Positions 1 to 13,030 of a stretch of 64,000 nucleotides of DNA are shown in pieces; the stretch's first letter is position 1, and the number at the start of each line of letters is the position of its first letter. Under the pieces are notes generated by a model. The model ran no database searches. It saw only the letters and a program-made list of their open reading frames with translations, and was not told the origin of the DNA. Source of the DNA: Melieria omissa (taxonomy: Eukaryota; Arthropoda; Insecta; Diptera; Ulidiidae); the NCBI GenBank assembly GCA_963971225.1, contig OZ020267.1, forward strand, positions 111,556,163 to 111,620,162, written 5' to 3'. Both the position numbers and the translations under genes were made by a program.

Positions 1-650
1 TGGCAATTGATGAAAAGTTGAAAGCATTGACTATGCTGATGAATCAAATATGTGACAGATAAAGTTGTAAAAAGTCGTACAAATAAAAAAATTTGGCCAA
101 AAGTATGCATTTTTAAGTGCTGTAGTCATTGCTGCTGACTTTTTAAGTCGGGTAGCAGGTTTCCAGCCTTCTCTATAGAGTCTTTAGTTTCCTTTCCTTG
201 CCCACAATGAAATGGAAACAGTCTACTCACGTTCTTTTAGCAATAAATCTTAATCCAACTCTAAGTCTAAATAATTATAAAATCTTAAAGTACTAACCTC
301 TGCGCTAAGATATCATTTGATCAGCTTAAACTTTAGGTTTGAACTACGTATAGAAATCGCAGTTAGGACTCTGTTCAGGTCTAACCTTCAGCTTACACCC
401 AAAGGCAATTTTCCGTCAAAACTGAAGCAAACTTTTAGTAAACCGCAATCCAAGCTTAGCTTTGAGCATGACCTTCTTCAGGTTGAACTTTCAGCGTACA
501 TTGGAAAGCAATATTCCAGTTAAAACTAAAGGAATTTTCACCTCTAAACAGTACTCCAAGCATACATTTGACGCCCATTTGGTTAGGCTTTGATCTGAGT
601 TAAATTTAAGAGTCAAGTGTCTAAAAATTCTTTCTTCAAAACCCTTCAAA
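1..650. other. Non-coding AT-rich sequence
   Basis: No credible exon, RNA gene or element boundary is visible. Short open frames here lack codon bias or recognisable protein motifs. Confidence 0.5.
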
Positions 651-662
651 ACCCTGCACTCA

Positions 663-1620
663 CTGCACTCAACTGCATTCTTGCTCTCAAATCAGGCTTA
701 AGACAAGATTTGTAGTTGGGTTTAGTACTTTTTCTCACTTCATTTTAACAAAAATGTTTACCAAAACTTCTAACTTTTGGTCTATCAAAATCACTTATAC
801 GCCCCGAAGTTCAAGTAAGAAGTTGATTACAGTTAAATTGCATTGAAAAGCTAATTTTCTGTTAGTCTCAGCTTCAGTCCGCTTGGTTTGATTGTTTTAG
901 CATCACTCATACGCTCCGTAGTTCCAGTTGTAGTTTGGATCTGTCTGCATTTTCTGTTAGTCTCAGCTTCAGTCCGCTTGGTTTGATTGTTTTAACATCA
1001 CTCATACGCTCCGAAGTGCCAGTAGTACTTAGTTTGGCACTATCTGCATTTCAACTGCATTCTTGCTCTCAAATCAGGCTTAAGACAAGACTTGGAGTTG
1101 GGTTTAGTAATTTTTCTCACTTCATTTTACAAAAATGTGAACTAAAATGACTAACTTTTTATCTATAAAAATCACTTATACGCCCCGAAGTTCAAGTAAG
1201 AAATTGATTACAGTTAAATTGCATTGAAAAGCTAATTTTCTGTTAGTCTTAGCTTCAGTCCGCTTGGTTTGATTGTTTTAGCATCACTCATACGCTTCGT
1301 AGCTCCAACAGTAGTTTGGCACTATCTGCATTTTCTGTAATTCTCAGCCTTAGTCCACTTGGTTTGATTGCTTTAGCATCACTCGTACGCTCCGTAGTTT
1401 CAGTAAGACTTAGGTTGGCACTATCTGAATTTTCTGTTAGTCTCAGCTTCTGTCCACTTGGTTTGATTGTCTTAGCATCACTCGTACGCTCCGTGATTCC
1501 AGTATTAGTTTGGGACTGTCTACATGTTATTTTACTTTTAGCCTCTTTCAACTTTGTTTGATTCTCTCAGCATCACTCATACGCTCCGTAGTTCCAGTAG
1601 TAGTTTGGCTCTGTCTGCAA
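663..1620. repeat. Two-level minisatellite (95 bp units inside a ~382 bp superunit)
   Basis: A ~95 bp unit opening with ATTTTCTGTTAGTCTCAGC and containing CATCACTCATACGCTCCG starts at about 854, 949, 1235, 1330, 1429 and 1525. A longer block starting TCAACTGCATTCTTGCTCTC lies at 669 and again at 1051, so block plus two units recurs with a ~382 bp period. After the second block the 95 bp units continue four times. Open frames on both strands (for example 1288-1561) are products of this periodicity and are not genes. Confidence 0.85.
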
Positions 1621-4230
1621 GTCACTATTTACCATTGACGACATTTTTCCCAAGCTGAGCAGCACATAACAACTAAAAGCGTTCATATGATTTGCTAAGA
1701 AACTTTAATAAACCAAAATTGAAAAAGTCTAAAAAATGTAAACAAAAGTAAAAATATATTAAAAATTCAGTAGAAACCGCAGCAGTACGAATAGCACACG
1801 AAAGCAGAAAGAGTAAACTTAAAAAAAAAATAAGAAATACAAAATACAAAACTTAAAGCGCAGTGCTCGTTGTTGTTGCTGTGTTGGTGTTTGCCAAAAA
1901 TTTTTTGCTACAATTTCAATTACCAACAGGCGGCCAAACAACTAACCAACCAGCAAACTCGACGCTTTACAACACCCAACAGCGTTACTTGCCAACAACA
2001 ACAACAACTACGAAAAAGTAACAAAGAGTCAAAAAGCAAAATTTCAACTGGCGCTGGACAATTGTGGCAACTGCTGCTGCCGCATTTGGTGCATTCGCCA
2101 ATTTCATTAAATAAATTTGTGCGCATTTTTCGCACAACTTTTTAAAGTACTGCAGTAGAAAACTACGTCGTTCTGCAGCTTTGGGCCGTGCAGGCAATTT
2201 AATTACACGAAAATATTCGCTGAAAGCCTAAAAGCATTGAAAACTTAATGACGACGCCTGACAACGGTGCCGCCGCGTCTTCAGACAATAGGCTGCAACA
2301 ATAATGGTAGTAAAAAGTCTAAAAGCCGCGCGCGATGCGCTTTAAGTTTTCAACTTGCCGCACATTAGACTCAGCTGGGGCCAATTCAATTCAATCTGCC
2401 ACTTCGGGGTCCAGTGTGGCCCTTTGAACTTTAGCGTCCATTGTAGCGATTGGCCGGATGCGACCACTTTGACTACTTTACGATTTCACTTCAGGCCGTG
2501 GGTACAGCGAGAAAAAATTCAAAAGCTGTCCGAAATGGCAGCCGCTGAAGGACGAAAGTCCTGGCTGGCGAAAATCCCAATGCGAAGTGCGCGCGCACAC
2601 TGTGTGCCAGCTAACTTTTTAATTATGTTTAATTAAAAAATAAAAGCTGCAACATTGCCGCCAATAACAACAACAACAACAACAACACCATCACAACAAT
2701 ATGGAAGAACGGAAGCAGCACAAAACGTAAACAATAGAAAGACACCGACGGCCATAATGACTCCAGTCGCACTAAAAGCGGCAAAAAAATTGCACGCACA
2801 CAGAGTAAAATGGAAAATTTTGCAAAAAACAAAAAATTAAAATCGCAGCGCCAAATGTGAGCCAGTGCAAGAAAATGAGAGAGAGAGAGAGGGCGAGAAA
2901 GTTTTCACATTTTAATTAAGTAATGGCTTAAATGTGCTGCGCAAACCAAACAGACGCCGGCCGAAATGCCCCAAAACCGGAAAGGTGAGAAGTGGCGTGC
3001 AGTGTGCAATGTGCGGCATGTGGCATGCGGCATGCGGCCGACAGCAGGTAAATAGACAGCGACGAAATGTCGGCTTAACTTGGCAAACATGTTGCAGCAG
3101 ACAAAGGCGGCAAGCGGCGGCCATACCGCGTTCGCTGCGCGCGCGCTCATTTCATTTTCTTTCATTTCTTGCTTGCTTCGCTCTCAACTCAACTCAAAAG
3201 CAACCGAACGCAACAAAAGCACCAAGTGCGGCGCAATAAAAGCGGTGAATAGGGTGAAAGTGGCAGCGGCGACAGCGACAAACGAACAGTGAAAGCAACA
3301 AACGCAAAACCTTGACTGACATGAATTGCGCAAATGTTGCGGTTATGCCAATTTGCCTTTTAACCTTCGACGCCGCTTCAACTAACCGCTCGCGCGCTCA
3401 GTTCGCCTGCACTTCATTGCAGGCCTTTGTGGGCGACGCCGGTGAGTGTGTGCGTGTTGATTGCTGTGTCGTTTACGTTGCGGCTTAAAACTTTAAATGG
3501 GCAACTCGACGCTGTGCGCTGTGTGAGTTTCAGTTGTGAGTTAGTGCAAGTTTGTGTGTGTGGTTGATAATTTTCTGTGCTCATGCTGAAATGTGTCGAA
3601 TTATAAGTGCGCTGTGCAAGGCAAAACTGGGCCACAGTAAATGAGCAAAATATGCTGCAAATTATATGAGGGAAACAGTCTTAAACTTGCAGCTAACTAA
3701 CATTTAGGGCTTAACTGGCACACGGGGCGTATGAGTAATGTTTGAAAAAAGTTGAGGATATACATTTAGTATACTCAGTGCCAGATTTATGCGCAGCTCA
3801 GCTTGGTTTCAACTGGTTTCAGCATGGTTTGCAACTGAGTTTGGAAGAAGAGGAGAAGAGAGGGTTTGCCACACTCTCTCCGTGCATCAAAAGGGTTCTC
3901 AGAGGCCTGAACTCAACTTACGAGTATGTTTCCTTGTGTGGGGACTGTCCTAGCAAGAATGTGAGTGTTATTTCCTCTTCGATGCAGAACCTGCAGAGTC
4001 ATGAGAACAAATTCCTTCAACATCAATTAAAGCACTTTAGATCTTCAGTGGACGGTTTTATGTTTCGTCCTTTATTAGTCACTAAAATCTCTTTTTATGC
4101 TCGACCCCAAAATTTCATATAGTTTTTATTAAACTGGTTGCCTTCTAATCCAACCTAAGGGCATTTTTTAATGCTCTGAAGTTGACAGAGATTTTGGTAT
4201 TCAGTTCTAAGTTTGCTTAGACTTTGCCAT
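1621..4230. other. Non-coding, mixed-composition stretch
   Basis: Richer in GC than its surroundings (especially 2200-3500), with CAA/ACA microsatellites near 2000 and 2670 and a GA run at 2876-2892. A TTG-initiated open frame at 3742-4122 has no ATG start and no family resemblance I can see. The CAA-rich, T-poor texture of 3180-3310 resembles fly 5' UTRs, but no exon could be proven. Confidence 0.4.
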
Positions 4231-4239
4231 ATTTTTAGT

Positions 4240-5290
4240 TCGAATTTGTTGAAAACTCAGAATTTCCCTTAAAAACTCCAACTTTTCACTTCTTAATGTA
4301 AATTTCATCTGTCTCGATGATTCTTGATAGAACGTAGTCCAGTATTTTCAATTCAAATTAGTTGAAAGCTCACAATTTCCCTTAAAAAACTCCAACTTTC
4401 CACTTCTCAATGTATATTCCATCTGTTTCGATGACTCTTGATAGAACCTAGTTCGGTATTTTTAATTAAAATTTGTTGAAAACTCACCTTTTCACTTCTT
4501 AATGTTTATTCCATCTGTTTCGATTATTCTTGATAGAACCTAGTCCAGTATTTTCAATTCAAATTAGCTGAAAGCTCACAATTTCCCTTAACAAATTCCA
4601 CCTTTTCACTTCTCAGTGCCCATCTGTTTCGATGATTCTTGATTGAACCCAGTCCGGTATTTTTAATTAAAATTTGTTGAAAAGTCACAATTTCCTTTAA
4701 CAAACTCCACCTTTTCACTTCTCAATGTATTTTCCACCTGTCTCGATGATTCTTGATAGAACCTAGTCCAGTATTTTCAATTCAAATTAGTTGAAAGCTC
4801 AAAGTCTCCCTTAAAAAACTCCAACTTTTCACTTCTCAGTGTAAATTTCATCCGTCTCGAAGATTCTTGATAGAACCTTGTCCAGTTATTTCAATTAAAA
4901 TTTGATAAAAATTCACAATTGCCCTTAAAAATCGCCAACTTTTCACTTCTCAATGTATATTCCATCTGTTTCGATGATTCTTGATGGAACCTAGTCCAGT
5001 TATTTTAATTAAAATTTGATGAAAATTCACAATTCCCCTTAAAAATCTCCAACTTTTCTCTTCTCACTTCACGTCTCTAAGATTTTTGATAGAACCTAGT
5101 CCGGTATTTTCAATTCAAATTAGTTGAAACCTTCTAATTTTCCTTAACAAACTTTAACTTTCGTTTTCTGGATGTACATTCTATCCATCTCGATGACTCT
5201 TCTTAGAACCTAGTCCAGTATTTTCAATTCAAATTAGTTGAAGCCTTCTAAATTTCCTTAACAAACTCCAACTTTTCACTTCCATCTCTC
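4240..5290. repeat. Minisatellite, ~110 bp unit, about nine copies
   Basis: The landmark CTTGATAGAACCTAGTCC (with variants) recurs at about 4323, 4437, 4529, 4638, 4752, 4866, 4980, 5085 and 5199. Spacings are mostly 105-114 bp, with one short unit of 92 bp. Each unit also contains AACTTTTCACTTCTCAATGT and TTCAATTCAAATTAGTTGAA. Copies are diverged, so the array is not a recent expansion. Confidence 0.85.
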
Positions 5291-7920
5291 TTGCTGCCGA
5301 GTTCATAATTTAGTAATTTTTCTATGTAAACAACCCACTACTAACATATTCACCTCAACTTCTATGCAGATTTTAATAGCCATAGTTACTCACACAAACA
5401 GTAAAATCTTTCTCAACATATAAACCACCACAAACAACAACAATTAAAACACTTTATGTTGTTTCACAACTCAATTGGGCCTCTTTGCTTTGTGCAAAAG
5501 GTGGCGCAGCTGTGCTATTTAGTTGTAAAACTGAAGTGTCTTATTTTAAAATCGTAAACTTGAAACCATCAAGTGACTGGGTTTAGCATGAGACTCGTAA
5601 AGGTCATGAAGTGCTATTTAGTGCTTGTGTTTATGTGTGTGTGTGTGCACAGTGCTGCACATTTACGATTTTATGCACTGCTGTGCTAGCGACAACCGAC
5701 AAGATGCCATGCGATATTTTTCTAGTTAAGAAAATAAAAATTAAATTAAAATTTTGTTTACTCAAAGCCAAGACAGCATTTGGGGTTTTCAGTTTAAAAT
5801 AAATAAAAAATATTTTTCATATTTTTAAACTCATCTGCAGCTTTACATTTAAAATATTAAACTGCAAATTTTTCACTGCTAAACAACCTTTAACAAAAAA
5901 AGTTACTCATACGCAGTGTTGTACATTTTTGGCTGCTAATTTTTTTATTTGTTTATTTTTTATTAATTTTTTTAAATTTATTTATTGTTAATCAAGCCAC
6001 CTTAAAATAATTAAAATAATATTTACCCATACGCGCTCTTCAAACACTCTTATACCTTCCCCAATCACCCAAGAACGTCAACACATGATCAAGTACGCCG
6101 CTTGTTTGAGCGCGCAAATGCACCAAAACGAATAAATTTTATAACATGGCACTGCATGGATTAAACGTGTGTACATTTAATTTCATTATGCAATGCGACA
6201 CTGCGCATGCGACTTCTGCTCTGCCCTTTGAAGAAAGTATTGTGTGCATTTTAAAGTTTACAGCGCCGAATTCGGCCTTAACCGCTGCATGTGTTGAAAT
6301 CAACCAAACACTCACACACACACACACACACATACATGAAAATATGCATGAGACAAACACTGCAGCAGCGCAATCGTAACACTTTCATATTTTTGCGCAT
6401 ATGTGTTAGTGTGTGTGTGTGTGAATGTGCGCGCGCGCGTGTGTGTTTTTGTGTATTTTTTGAATAATTGAGCAGCTGCTTCGCCTGAAAATTAACTCAA
6501 GAAATAAAACCGAGTTATGCTGCATATAAAAAATTATAATAACCACACACACACACACTCACATACATAAACGCATACAAGCGCCCAAGAGGAAGAGAAG
6601 AGAATTTAGCTGTTTAAAGTCCCGCACTACTTAAAGCTTTCGATGCTTTCCTTCTCGTTAAAAAAAACAAGAACAACAAGCACTCATATAGCGACAAATT
6701 CGCCTGGCAGCGGCGAGCATATCACAACATATACACACACACACACAGAGCCACTTGCATGCCCGAACTGGCACAATTCATTAAAATTCAAGCATGAAAA
6801 AGGAATATGAGGAAATTACTGTAAAATATGGCAACAAGCGCAAACACTGACAGCAGCCGCACTCGATATGTGTGTGTATACACATTCACATGCCCACTCA
6901 CACTAACATATCTACGAGTACATATGTGACTCATGTCAGCGCATAGAGCTAATTTTATTAAAAACGTACGCTTTCATCGTCTGGCCACGAAAGCGCAAAT
7001 GCAGCCAATTTTGGCGTTGCCAGGCAATCTTAAAAGCTTCAAGGTCTTTCATTGTGGAAAAGAAATCAAATTAAATGCTTTTCATTCTTGCAGATTTTCT
7101 TACCTTAAGAATTAACTTCAAAGTTGGTGAAAACACTTGAAATCAAAAATAATTTGGTACGCGTTTCCCTTTTTGAAATCAAAACTAAAAGTGCTTAACC
7201 AAGCGTTACAAGTTTGTATGAAGAAACATGAATTTGTTACACCTTTTGACTTCAAACTTGTTGAAATGACTTCAAAGGAGAAATAATTCGAAATCTGACG
7301 GGGTCCACGATGGGTTAAGAGTTTGTACGGGGAAACAATTGACTTCAAATATGGTTAAAGCACAATGACAAATAACACTGCACAACACAAAAAAAAAACA
7401 CATTTTTAGTTTTGGCTTAATTCTGGCGTTCGAGTTAGTTTTATGAGCTTTGATGTGTTCAGAGACCTATAGTAGAATTTTATGGCGAATATATTCGTGT
7501 TACATTTTTTCCTGAAAAAGTCCTATTTTATAGGACATTTTTGGAATTTTAGAAAAGAAGGGTCAAATTGATCCATAAAAATAGGAGATACAGGGTTAAA
7601 ATGCTTCACAAAAATATTCTTCGTAGTTTTTTACATCAAATTGCTGAACACATCATATACCTAAATTGTAAAGTTACATGGTTTTCGTATGCCGATTCAC
7701 TATAAGAATGCGCAAAAAAGGGAAAACTTTGACCTCTTAAAAAAAAATTCAGACGTAAACTTTCAAAACACCAATATAAAACACCACGTACATTTTTTTT
7801 GTTGTCCCCTCTACCAGAATCCGTAGTCAGAACATTGTTATTTTGAAAAAAATTGATTTTGTTGTGCAGTGTAATTAGATAAGTATTTTTTTATAAAAAT
7901 CTGACGGGAGCAAGATAGGC
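5291..7920. other. Non-coding stretch with CA/TG microsatellites
   Basis: Contains (CA)n or (TG)n runs near 5636, 6313, 6410, 6546 and 6733. No supported gene. Open frames at 6139-6379 translate the CA tract on either strand. Confidence 0.45.
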
Positions 7921-7956
7921 AGAATTTAATTTATTGGCCCTTCTAGTTATTTATTT

Positions 7957-7987
<31 letters not shown>

Positions 7988-8045
7988 TTATTTTTTTTAT
8001 TTTTTTTATATTGAAACATTTAAGAACAACAACAACAACAACATT
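7920..8045. repeat. T-rich low-complexity tract followed by (CAA)n
   Basis: TTTATTT and TTTTTTATT runs are followed by CAACAACAACAACAACA at about 8025-8041. Confidence 0.8.
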
Positions 8046-8820
8046 AAGTAAAGAAATCTCTTACCTGATTTATGTCTGACAGTCTTAAGTAACCAGACAA
8101 CGTTTTGAATCTGTTTCAGCAGCTACAAAACTTTCTTTCAGTTCAGCTTTTAATCTGCAGCGTCTTCCTAATCTCTCATTAACTTTATAACTCCTATAAC
8201 TCCTTCTTCCCTAATCACATCAAACATTTATGAGATTTTCATACCATAACGTATTTTTAATTTCTAAAAAACGTTTACTGCATTTCCTTGTTAAACCATA
8301 ACATGTAACTTGCTTTGTACGCAATCATCTTTTCTTATTATATTTGTTTCTTTTGTCTTTGTATTCTTTATGCACACTTGAGCGCCGCACATCATTGCGA
8401 TTTCGCTTTGAATGCCTTTCAACCGCAACCTTTAATCCTTTTTTAGCCGCATATGAAATATGTAAAGCCGTAGATAAAATAGCTACACGTGAAAGCATTC
8501 GAGCGCAGCGTGCGCCCAAGACATGAAGAGCAAAAGCGGCAACACGAAGTAGACGCGACCGCAGCGCACGCGGCCCGAGCAAAACGAATGACCTCTAAAG
8601 TTAAATCGCATGATTTATGGCGGGCCGTGCCGGCTAACCGCTAATTCATTAACCGCATACGTTCATAGGCGCACGACTGAAGCGCGGCCATGTGGGCAAT
8701 GTGTGCCGCTGACATGCCTAAAAGTAGGCTACGAAACGGTGACTAATGACAGCGGCTTCAAATATTTAAATATGTAGATACAACTCGAACATGTTTGGGG
8801 CTGCTCGTGTGCGTTGTAAG
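8046..8820. other. Non-coding stretch
   Basis: Nothing supported. The open frames around 8325-8582 on opposite strands overlap each other and show no recognisable motif. Confidence 0.4.
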
Positions 8821-8824
8821 ATAG

Positions 8825-10020
8825 CAAACGTCTATATACTTTTTTTATAAATAAATGAAAATTTTTATTTGGAAAAATAATAAATAAGTAAAAATAATCA
8901 ATAATAAATACAAAATTTTACATTTTTTTAGAAATTTTTTTTTTATAAATAAATTAAACTTTGTATTTATAAAATTAGTAAATAAATATAAATAATCAAT
9001 ATTAAATAAAATTTTTTATTTATAAGAATAATACATTTTTATTAATAAAAATTATTTTTATAAATCAAATGTTTTTTCCAAATTTTCTTCATATTTTCTT
9101 TATTTTTATATTTGTTTATTTTTTATAAAAATATTTTTTGTAAATTAATATTTTTTTATATTTTAAAAGTTATTATGTTTTTTACTTATGTTTTTTATTT
9201 ATAAAAATAATAAATTAATAAAAATAACCAATAATAAATAAAAATGTTTATTTATAAAAATAACAAATCTTTATTAATACAAATTTTTTTATAAATAAAA
9301 TGTTTTTTCCAAATTTTCATTATATTTTCTTTATTTTTATTTTTGTATTTATTTATTATTTATTATAAAAAAAGTTTTTATAAATAACTATTTTTATATT
9401 TTTTTATATTTTAAAAGTTTTTATTTTTTTACGTTTTTTTCTACATACTTTTCAAAAGAAAGCAATCAATTTCAAGCAATTTTTTGTTGTGCAAAATTTA
9501 TAAAGCAAAATCTATTTTTTTATATTATTTTATTATATTTTATGTATTTTTATTTTGTAGTTTTATTTTAATATTTGTTGATTTTTTTGTAAGTCATTTT
9601 TATAAATTATTTTTTATATTTTTTTTATATATTAGAAATTTATCATTTTTGTGTTTTTTCTTATAAAAATAATATTTAAAATACAAATTTTTAAAAGAAA
9701 GCAATAAATTTCAAGCAGTTGTTTACTATTTTTTGTTGTGCAAAATTTATAAAGCAAAATCAATTTTTTTAAATTTTTTTTATTATATTTTATGTATTTT
9801 TGTTTTTATATTTGTTGTTATATTTTTTTAAATAATTTTTATAAATGACAATTTTTTATATTTTAGAAATTTTAATTTTTGTGTTTTTTCTTATAAAAAT
9901 AATTTTTATAAATAGCATTTGTCGAGCAGTTGTTTATTTTTTTTGTTTATTTTTATCCAAATGAATTCTTGCAACAGAAAAAAAAGAATTTCAAGCAGTT
10001 GTTGTTGTTGTATTTATGTT
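8825..10020. repeat. Very AT-rich degenerate repeat, TTTATAAATAAA-type
   Basis: About 1.2 kb made almost entirely of A and T, with recurring TTTTTATAAATAA words. A ~235-240 bp period is visible: TTGTTGTGCAAAATTTATAA followed by AGCAAAATC and a TTATATTTTATGTATTTTT block occurs at about 9484 and again at about 9733. Confidence 0.75.
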
Positions 10021-13000
10021 TTTGTTAGAAACAGTTATTAGTGAGTTAAATTCAAAAAACCAAAATACAAAATTATATGAACAAAAAATTTCTAAAAAAC
10101 AAATTTTTTTCTTTAATTTAAACTTTTTTGCCTCTAACCGAAAACATTAAAACATTAATTAGAACTGTTCACATTTATAACGAAAAGCTCATTTATAACT
10201 CAGCCCAAAAGTATGTCACACTCATGTCGCTCAACGTCAGCATTAATTATTTTCAAGTTGTCCAGAGTAAATTTGTATAGCATACTTTTAGGCACATACA
10301 CACACACACAGAATTCAAGTGACAACTGGCTCAAAGTTTGCTATTAATTTTAAATTGAACTCATAAAATGTCAGCTGCATACTCGACTTCTAATTTATAT
10401 GCTAGCGAGTGCGCCTAAAAGTCTGCCGAAATGCTGTGTAAATCTAACGAAATTAGAAATTCTTGGTGTAATTGCAATTTGTAATTTGAAAAACTTGAAA
10501 ATGACTGCAAGTTGCAGCACAGAAATTGCATCAAGTCACTGTGATTTCAATGCTTCATGGTCACTACTTATGTCAGTATGCATGTATGTATGAAGTTTGG
10601 TGTGTGTTGTGGCCACGACCAACATTTACTGTGATTTTTAATTAAGTTGTAATGAGTTCTTCAAAGACACATTAAAGTAACATTTGGTGGTAATGAGTTT
10701 TTCTTGGTCTCTCCACATGCGAACATAATTTCAAACAAATACATACATATGCACACACGTGCGGAAATGTCATTTGCATATATAAATGTGTGTATGTGTG
10801 TGCGCGTGCAGTCGTTTAGTTGGCCATTTAATTGCGTTTACAAATGTCCACTAATGTTTGCAGCGAAGTTGACTGTCTTCGACTGTCTTCGTTCGCTGCT
10901 TGTGAGCTTTTTTGGGGAATTATTGTTATTGTTGTTGTGGCAAAAGTTTTTGACGTTTATGCGGCACACTGACTGGCGCGCTCATTATCATTATTATTGG
11001 TCATAAATTGTGACAGCATTGAAAGTGATGAAGGCAGTGAAAATGCCAAGACCGGAAAAGAGGCTAAAATTTTATATGAAAACAAACTAAAAAGTAAATG
11101 TTTCGCTTAAGTATGTGTGTGTGTTTGCCTACTCACTACGCACACCACCCTCTCTCTCTCTCGCTATCTCTCATCAGCAAATATGATATCAAATGTCTGT
11201 TTGAGTGTGTGCTTTTAGGCGTTTAAGTAATGCCGCAATTGCTGCTGCACGCAGGGCACTTATCCTCGTTCTACTGCTCCTGTTTCCCCTCTTTCTCAGC
11301 GGCCGTAGTCACACGCTGCCACAGCAACCCTTACAGTCGACAACAACACAAACAACACACACACACATTTCAATCCCCCCAGTTGTTCATACAGCATATG
11401 CGGTTTGTGTGTGTGTGTCGGTATGTTGACAGGAAAATATTCGGATATATTACGGCAACTAGCAGCGGATGTTTGTCGTTGAGCAAAAGCGGCCTACGTT
11501 ATGGCGGAAATGAAATGACAGCCAGGCAGTCAGCCAGCAGCGCTGTTAAAGTCTGCGCCTCGATCTCTGTGTATGTGTGTCCTCATTGACTTAACTTTTC
11601 TCGCCTGGATGCTGCGCGTTTACTGCTGGAAATTTTCAGCTTCATGACGCATTGAAATAAATCGCATAATATCCGCAATTTTTCTTTATGGCATTGTACG
11701 GATTACCAGCAGAGATTTCGGCCAAAAGAAAATAGTTCATGCATTGGCAATGTCCTTGAGTTGACTCGCATGGATTTTAAAATCAGCACACAATGCGACA
11801 ATATGAATTCGTTGTATGGCTGACTGCCGATGTGTTGTGTACTGTGCGTTCAAATTTTGTTGTATGGGTTAAATGTGATGCGGTTGATGTAGGTTGGAAA
11901 TTGTTGTGCTGGGTTATGCTTAGGGAAAGTGAAAACCTGGAGAACTAGAAGCAACTAGCTTTGGAAGATATTCTAACCAGACGTTTACTGGTTGCCTCAT
12001 TCAGCAAATAAATATATATTTTATAACATTTATATTTTGTTATTTTTGATTTAATTTTAGTTAATTCTGCTCAAATCAACTTACTTAAAAAATATAAAAA
12101 TGAAATTTGTAAATTGTTTTCTTTAAATTGAAAGCATTTTTGCTCCCAATTATTGCTGATTCATTAACATTATTCAGTAAATTTCCGCATGGGTAATATA
12201 AATAAAATAATCGGCCTACAAACATACAAACAACACACACAAATACACACAAATGTATATGGGGATGTGTGTGTGTGCAACCAGTGCAGGGGGAAATCCA
12301 TGCAAGCCGACACATTAAATTTGGATCTGAGGCAAACGAAATGTGTACAACAACACAAAGACGCCGGCGCTCGCAACGCTACCACCGGCACCAGCCCGCG
12401 AGCTGAACTTGCAAACTTCCGTACATACACAAACACAAATTCGCATACATATGCTGATATATATTATGTATGTGTAAACATGTCGGTTTGTGTGTGTGTG
12501 TGTGTGTGTCTACAAGGCGGCGCAGCATTTCATCCCCACATGAAATGTGCGCCAAATAACGTTTCATAATTTATGAATGTGCCGCAAATTATACGAATAT
12601 AAAATGCTTACTTAGAAGCGGAGAGAGAGAGAGAGAGAGAAGGGGGAGTGGGCGCGACCAGTAAAGCGAATGCAATGAAGTGGATGGGCAAAGCGGCGAT
12701 TAGGTGGAGGCGACATCAACGCGCATGAAGTGTGGCGAGCTTAAAGCAAAGCGTGTAGTTTTGGTCGCTTCAAACAAAAAACAGCACAGAGCGAGAAGAG
12801 TGGAAACGTAGCGGGGAAGTCGAAACATATTTTTACGTACATAAATGCACAAAGTTGTGCGCAGCAAAAAAACTAAAAGAAAAAAGTACGAGGCAACAGA
12901 TTTTACTGAATGAATGAATGAAAGTGACAGAAGGGGAGAGAACAAAAGTTGAAAGTTTTGCTGCGCATTGAACTTTGACTAAGGAGGCAGCCATAAACAA

Positions 13001-13030
13001 CAAACGCAATGTGAATAACAAAGCAACAAA
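10021..13030. other. Non-coding stretch with CA/TG and GA microsatellites
   Basis: TG/CA runs occur near 10298, 10790, 11115, 11357, 11407, 12237, 12270 and 12490, and a GAGAGAGA run at 12621-12640. Leu-rich, Val-Cys or Thr-His open frames around these runs are simple-repeat translations. An apparent Leu-rich leader at 11205 opens with GTG directly after a stop codon and has no ATG, so I do not call it. Confidence 0.4.

Noticed and set aside
3742..4122. 126-codon + strand open frame with non-repetitive sequence
   Set aside because: Starts with TTG, has no ATG near the start, no recognised family and no splice evidence. Chance open frame is likely, though weakly excluded.
10861..10915. ATG-MFAAKLTVFDCLRSLL then GTGAGC, considered as exon 1
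   Set aside because: The donor is in phase 0, incompatible with exon 2, and the peptide is a poor signal sequence.
11205..11429. Leader-like open frame (basic start, then Leu-rich core), considered as receptor exon 1
   Set aside because: Opens with GTG right after a stop codon, no ATG in frame, and no donor leaving the one-base phase that exon 2 requires.
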